From an uncultured Lysobacter sp. (GTDB taxonomy: Bacteria; Pseudomonadota; Gammaproteobacteria; Xanthomonadales; Xanthomonadaceae), in NCBI GenBank assembly GCA_946480055.1, contig CAMLID010000123.1, positions 1 to 7,518 on the forward strand: a stretch of 7,518 nucleotides of DNA. Direction: 5' to 3'. Both the position numbers and the translations under genes were made by a program. Within the stretch, counting starts at the first letter, position 1. Every line of letters begins with the position of its first letter. A model generated the notes under the pieces. That model did not search any database and was not told the DNA's origin. It worked only from the letters and a program-made list of their open reading frames with translations. Shown here piece by piece: positions 5,063 to 7,518 of the stretch.

Positions 5063-6082
5063 CTCTTCGTGTATCGCCGTCCCACGGCTGCCATCGGGCT
5101 TGATCCAGCCGCGGAACATGCTGCCGCTGTTGAACGGCATTGCGATATGGCCTTCGCGGTCCAGCGCGATCGCGCCGCCGTCGCCGCCGGCCGCGGGCAC
5201 CAGTTTGTTGACCACCTCGTCCGCGGCCGCCTGCAAGCTATCGCCGCGATAAGCCACGCGCGCGCAGATGTCGTGGGCGACGTTGTAGCGGATGTAGAAC
5301 TCGCCCCAGCCCGTGCCCGAAACGCCGCAGCGATCGTCGGCCCAGGTGCCGGCGCCGATCACCGGCGAATCGCCGACGCGGCCATAGCGCTTGTTGGTCA
5401 TGCCGCCGGTACTGGTGGCCGCGGCGATGTGGCCCTGGCGATCCAGCGCGACCGCGCCCACGGTGCCGAAGTACTTGGGCGCATCGCTGGCGGCGTTGGC
5501 TTCGCGCTTGCCCTTGGCCGCCTCCTCGCGCTGCGCCTTCTCCAACTGCTCGCGGCGCTTGGGCGTGTCGAAATAACTGTTGGGCACGCGCTCGATCTCC
5601 GGCCGCGTATCGGCGAAAGCCTCGGCGCCGGCACCGGCCATCATCACGTGCGGGCTGTGCTCCATCACCGCGCGCGCCAGCTTGATCGGATTCTTGACCG
5701 TGGTGACGCCGGCGACCGCGCCGGCGCGGCGGGTGTGGCCTTCCATGATCGACGCGTCCAGCTCGTGACCGCCGCGCGCGTTGAACACCGCGCCCTTGCC
5801 GGCGTTGAAGATCGGCGAATCCTCCAGCACCACTATCGTGGCCGAGACCGCGTCCAGCGCGCTGCCGCCGCCCTTGAGCACGTCGTAGCCGGCGTCCAGG
5901 GCGCGATTGAGATCGGCGTGCGCGGCCTTGCGGTCGGCTTCGCTGAGCGAATCGCGCGGCACGAAGCCGGCGCCGCCGTGGATCACCAGCGCGATCGGGC
6001 GTTCGCCGGCAGGCGGGGTTTGGGCGTAGGCGGCAGTGCTGGACATGGCGGCGAGGCTCAACAGCAGGATCGGCAGGCGCAT
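5057..6082 (-). CDS. iaaA: exported isoaspartyl peptidase / L-asparaginase (Ntn-hydrolase, IaaA type)
   Basis: A 341-residue precursor of a plant-type asparaginase. The family self-cleaves to expose an N-terminal Thr and hydrolyses isoaspartyl dipeptides and asparagine. Residues 1-20 form a Sec signal peptide (hydrophobic LPILLLSLAAM, cut AYA|Q), so a periplasmic location is expected. Family landmarks are IHGGAGF (34-40), GGSALDAVSATIVVLEDSP, FNAGKGAVFNARGGHELDASIM, and the autocleavage site YFGTVGAVALD with Thr207 as nucleophile. STGGMTNKRYGRVGDSPVIG and GDGGAIALDREGHIAMPFN follow. The linker before the cleavage site (about 175-203) is Lys/Glu/Ala-rich, as usual for the flexible alpha-subunit end. 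ATG is well supported by AAGGAG 6 nt upstream. Its stop lies inside the degenerate third repeat copy. All key residues appear intact. Confidence 0.94.
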   Translation of the reverse strand: MRLPILLLSLAAMSSTAAYAQTPPAGERPIALVIHGGAGFVPRDSLSEADRKAAHADLNRALDAGYDVLKGGGSALDAVSATIVVLEDSPIFNAGKGAVFNARGGHELDASIMEGHTRRAGAVAGVTTVKNPIKLARAVMEHSPHVMMAGAGAEAFADTRPEIERVPNSYFDTPKRREQLEKAQREEAAKGKREANAASDAPKYFGTVGAVALDRQGHIAAATSTGGMTNKRYGRVGDSPVIGAGTWADDRCGVSGTGWGEFYIRYNVAHDICARVAYRGDSLQAAADEVVNKLVPAAGGDGGAIALDREGHIAMPFNSGSMFRGWIKPDGSRGTAIHEEE

Positions 6083-6105
6083 GGCGGTCTCCTTCGACTA
6101 ACGCG

Positions 6106-6111
6106 AGGATA
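6106..6111 (-). promoter_or_regulatory. possible -10 element upstream of the asparaginase gene
   Basis: In the 54-bp gap between the GxxH-protein stop and the asparaginase start, the minus strand reads GGCTATCCT, with TATCCT as a 4-of-6 match to a -10 box about 24 nt before the ATG. No convincing -35 is found at the right distance. Read-through from the upstream gene is equally possible. Confidence 0.2.
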
Positions 6112-6136
6112 GCCGCCGGCGGGACGCTTGGGGATG

Positions 6137-7339
6137 CTACGGCTGCTTGGCCGCCGTCGTCGCCACGTCGCGCTCCCAGTAGCCCCGCAGCTGATTGCGC
6201 TGGCGCGGGCTCAATCCGTCGGCGCAAGCGTCGAGCAAGGCGTTCGCGCCGGCGCCGTCGCCCGTGGCCCAGGTCTCCCGCGCGGCTTCCAACAAGGCGC
6301 GCCGGCGCACATCGAGATTGCCGAACGGATCGAAGTAGGAATCCACGCGGGCGGTGTCCTTGACCCCGTTCCAGGAGAACTTCGCTTCGCCGGCCTCGGC
6401 GGCGATGGCGCGATAGCGCTCGATGGCTTCCTCGCGCCGGATCCGTCCCTGCAGCAGCTCCAGCCGGGTCCGGAACAGCCGCGTCTGCGGGGTGGCGCCC
6501 TTCGCTTCCAGCGCATCCACCGCGCGCGTGACGTAGCCGTAGTCCACCGCGCCGGACAGCGATTGCAGGCCCAGCAAGTTGAAGCTGGCGATGGCGACGC
6601 GGTACTCGGGCCGGTCGTGCGCGGCGATGTCGCCCGCGCTGGGGCGCCCGAAGCTGGAAGGCTGCACCAGGCGCAGGCCGGGCTCGTCCTTCAGGATCGC
6701 CTCGATGTCGTGCTTGTGGAACTCGCCGACGACCACCGCCACCGTGCCGCCGGGATGCGCGCGCGCGGCCGCGGCGATGCGGCGCGCCTGCATGTAGGTC
6801 CGATACAAATACAGCCGGCGCGGCAGATCGTCCTTACCGCGCGCGGCCGGGGTCGACGCCCAGTTCGTAACCTTCTGCAGATTGGCCGGATCGTCGGCGC
6901 GGAAGAAATCGCGCTTCAGCGTCTCCGCGCCGAAGCTCAGGAAGCTCGGGAACCCCTTGAGCAGGCGCAGCTCCGGCGGCATGTCCAAAGTCATGCCGAA
7001 CCCCAGGCGCTGGTCTTCGATCGGCGGCTCCCAGTCGATCGGGCACAGGTCGATCCCGCTGCGGCGCGCGGACGGCACCACCACGTCCTGGACCTCGTAG
7101 GTGAACTCGTAATAGTCGTTGCGCGCGTACGATTCGGGCGCGCGCTCGATGCAGACCGCATCCGGCTCGACGCGATCCAGGAACGCCTCCAGCAGTGCCG
7201 GCTGGTCGCGCTCGGAGACCAGTTGCGCGGCATGATCGACACCGAGGATCGTCACCGTCGTCGGTGCAGCCCCCGTGTCCGCGGCCTGGGCGTCGAACGC
7301 CTGCAACAACAACAGCGTCAGTAGCCAGCACTTGCTCAT
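6137..7339 (-). CDS. secreted protein with paired GxxH motifs, TraB/GumN (Tiki)-like
   Basis: A 400-residue precursor. Residues 1-19 look like a signal peptide (CWLLTLLLLQAFDAQA, cut AQA|A), so it is probably periplasmic or secreted. The mature N-terminal part has ILGVDHAAQL (GxxH at 33-36), PDAVCIERAPESY (acidic residue at 65), a helical region with YLYRTYMQARRIA, and VAVVVGEFHKHDIEAIL (second GxxH at 205-208). That order of GxxH, Glu, Arg-helix and GxxH recalls the TraB/PrgY/GumN/Tiki and EreA/ChaN hydrolase-like superfamily, where the His and Glu may bind metal; the match is by eye. Residues about 240-400 are helical and match nothing I recognise. I chose ATG 7339 over GTG 7369 because it starts the signal peptide and has GGAG 5 nt upstream. 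Gene call is firm; family tentative. Confidence 0.75.
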   Translation of the reverse strand: MSKCWLLTLLLLQAFDAQAADTGAAPTTVTILGVDHAAQLVSERDQPALLEAFLDRVEPDAVCIERAPESYARNDYYEFTYEVQDVVVPSARRSGIDLCPIDWEPPIEDQRLGFGMTLDMPPELRLLKGFPSFLSFGAETLKRDFFRADDPANLQKVTNWASTPAARGKDDLPRRLYLYRTYMQARRIAAAARAHPGGTVAVVVGEFHKHDIEAILKDEPGLRLVQPSSFGRPSAGDIAAHDRPEYRVAIASFNLLGLQSLSGAVDYGYVTRAVDALEAKGATPQTRLFRTRLELLQGRIRREEAIERYRAIAAEAGEAKFSWNGVKDTARVDSYFDPFGNLDVRRRALLEAARETWATGDGAGANALLDACADGLSPRQRNQLRGYWERDVATTAAKQP

Positions 7340-7402
7340 ATCCGCTCCGATCGGGGTTGTCTGGCGCACGATGCCAGGCCGCAGCGGCGCCTACCCGTGC
7401 CG

Positions 7403-7420
7403 GTGGTCGTGGTCGTGGTC
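7403..7420. repeat. three perfect GTGGTC hexamers
   Basis: Three tandem GTGGTC units (GACCAC on the minus strand) lie 18 nt after the permease stop. In one shifted minus-strand frame they read as Asp-His repeats, but that frame does not continue a known gene. Probably a simple-sequence tract. Confidence 0.6.
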
Positions 7421-7437
7421 GGGCGCGATCCGCGCGG

Positions 7438-7518
7438 CTACTGCTGCCGCAGCGCCTCGATCGGATCCAGCAGCGACGCCTTGCGCGCCGGGTAGTAGCC
7501 GAAGAACAGGCCGGTCGC
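7438..7518 (-). CDS. ABC transporter permease, FtsX/MacB type (3' end only)
   Basis: Only the last 26 codons and the TAG stop are in the window; the gene continues off the right edge. The minus-strand translation reads ATGLFFGYYPARKASLLDPIE followed by ALRQQ. This is the standard C-terminus of MacB/FtsX-type permeases: the end of the last transmembrane helix, then PA-rKA-xxx-P-ieALR. Such permeases work with an ABC ATPase in lipoprotein, peptide or macrolide export or in envelope signalling; which one cannot be told from this fragment. About 98 bp separate it from the GxxH-protein gene. Confidence 0.85.
   Translation of the reverse strand, partial: ATGLFFGYYPARKASLLDPIEALRQQ

Noticed and set aside
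4746..5252. Plus-strand open frame of 168 codons starting in the repeat block
   Set aside because: Most of it is translated repeat (PSPQPLSQWERGS, FPFSPWEKVPEGRMRV), a familiar false prediction from this kind of element; the rest is antisense to the asparaginase gene.
4985..6112. Plus-strand 375-codon frame antisense to the asparaginase gene
   Set aside because: An Arg/Ala/His-rich mirror of a clearly identified gene; long antisense frames are expected in GC-rich DNA.
6128..7324. Plus-strand 398-codon frame antisense to the GxxH protein
   Set aside because: Low-complexity antisense composition. The minus-strand reading has a signal peptide, conserved-looking motifs and a ribosome site.

Overview
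The window is a GC-rich (roughly two-thirds G+C) stretch of bacterial chromosome. It most likely comes from a gammaproteobacterium of the Xanthomonadaceae (Lysobacter/Xanthomonas-like). This rests on codon use, the style of the genes and the intergenic palindromic repeats; it is inference from memory, not a database match. Almost everything is on the minus strand; only one confident gene and one possible broken gene are on the plus strand.

Layout, right to left in the direction of minus-strand transcription. The right edge holds the last 26 residues of an FtsX/MacB-type ABC transporter permease. Next are a secreted 400-residue protein with two GxxH motifs (TraB/GumN/Tiki-like, tentative) and, 54 bp further on, an exported isoaspartyl peptidase/L-asparaginase (Ntn-hydrolase). 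Between 4629 and 5056 lies a block of tandem multi-hairpin repeats; its last, degenerate copy runs into the asparaginase stop codon. Convergent to it on the plus strand is a PhnB-like VOC (glyoxalase-fold) gene. The VOC gene is preceded by about 390 bp that looks like a frameshifted remnant of a small hypothetical protein. Across a 304-bp divergent region are dgkA (diacylglycerol kinase) and a TerC-family membrane protein with a likely GTG start. After a strong hairpin and a recognisable promoter come lemA (lipoprotein), a TPM-domain protein with an extreme Gly/Trp tail (YgcG-like), and a second, cytoplasmic TPM-domain protein. The left edge holds the start of another REP-type repeat.

How the genes relate. 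lemA and the two TPM genes are spaced 25 and 16 bp apart and form a clear three-gene operon of envelope-associated proteins, a known but functionally unresolved association. dgkA recycles diacylglycerol in the inner membrane and TerC proteins are linked to metal-ion (notably Mn) handling; their adjacency may be only positional. I saw no CRISPR array, tRNA, rRNA, insertion sequence or phage gene. I found no clearly new defence or mobile system. The least explained parts are the broken plus-strand gene, the repeat array reaching into a coding end, and the secreted GxxH protein.
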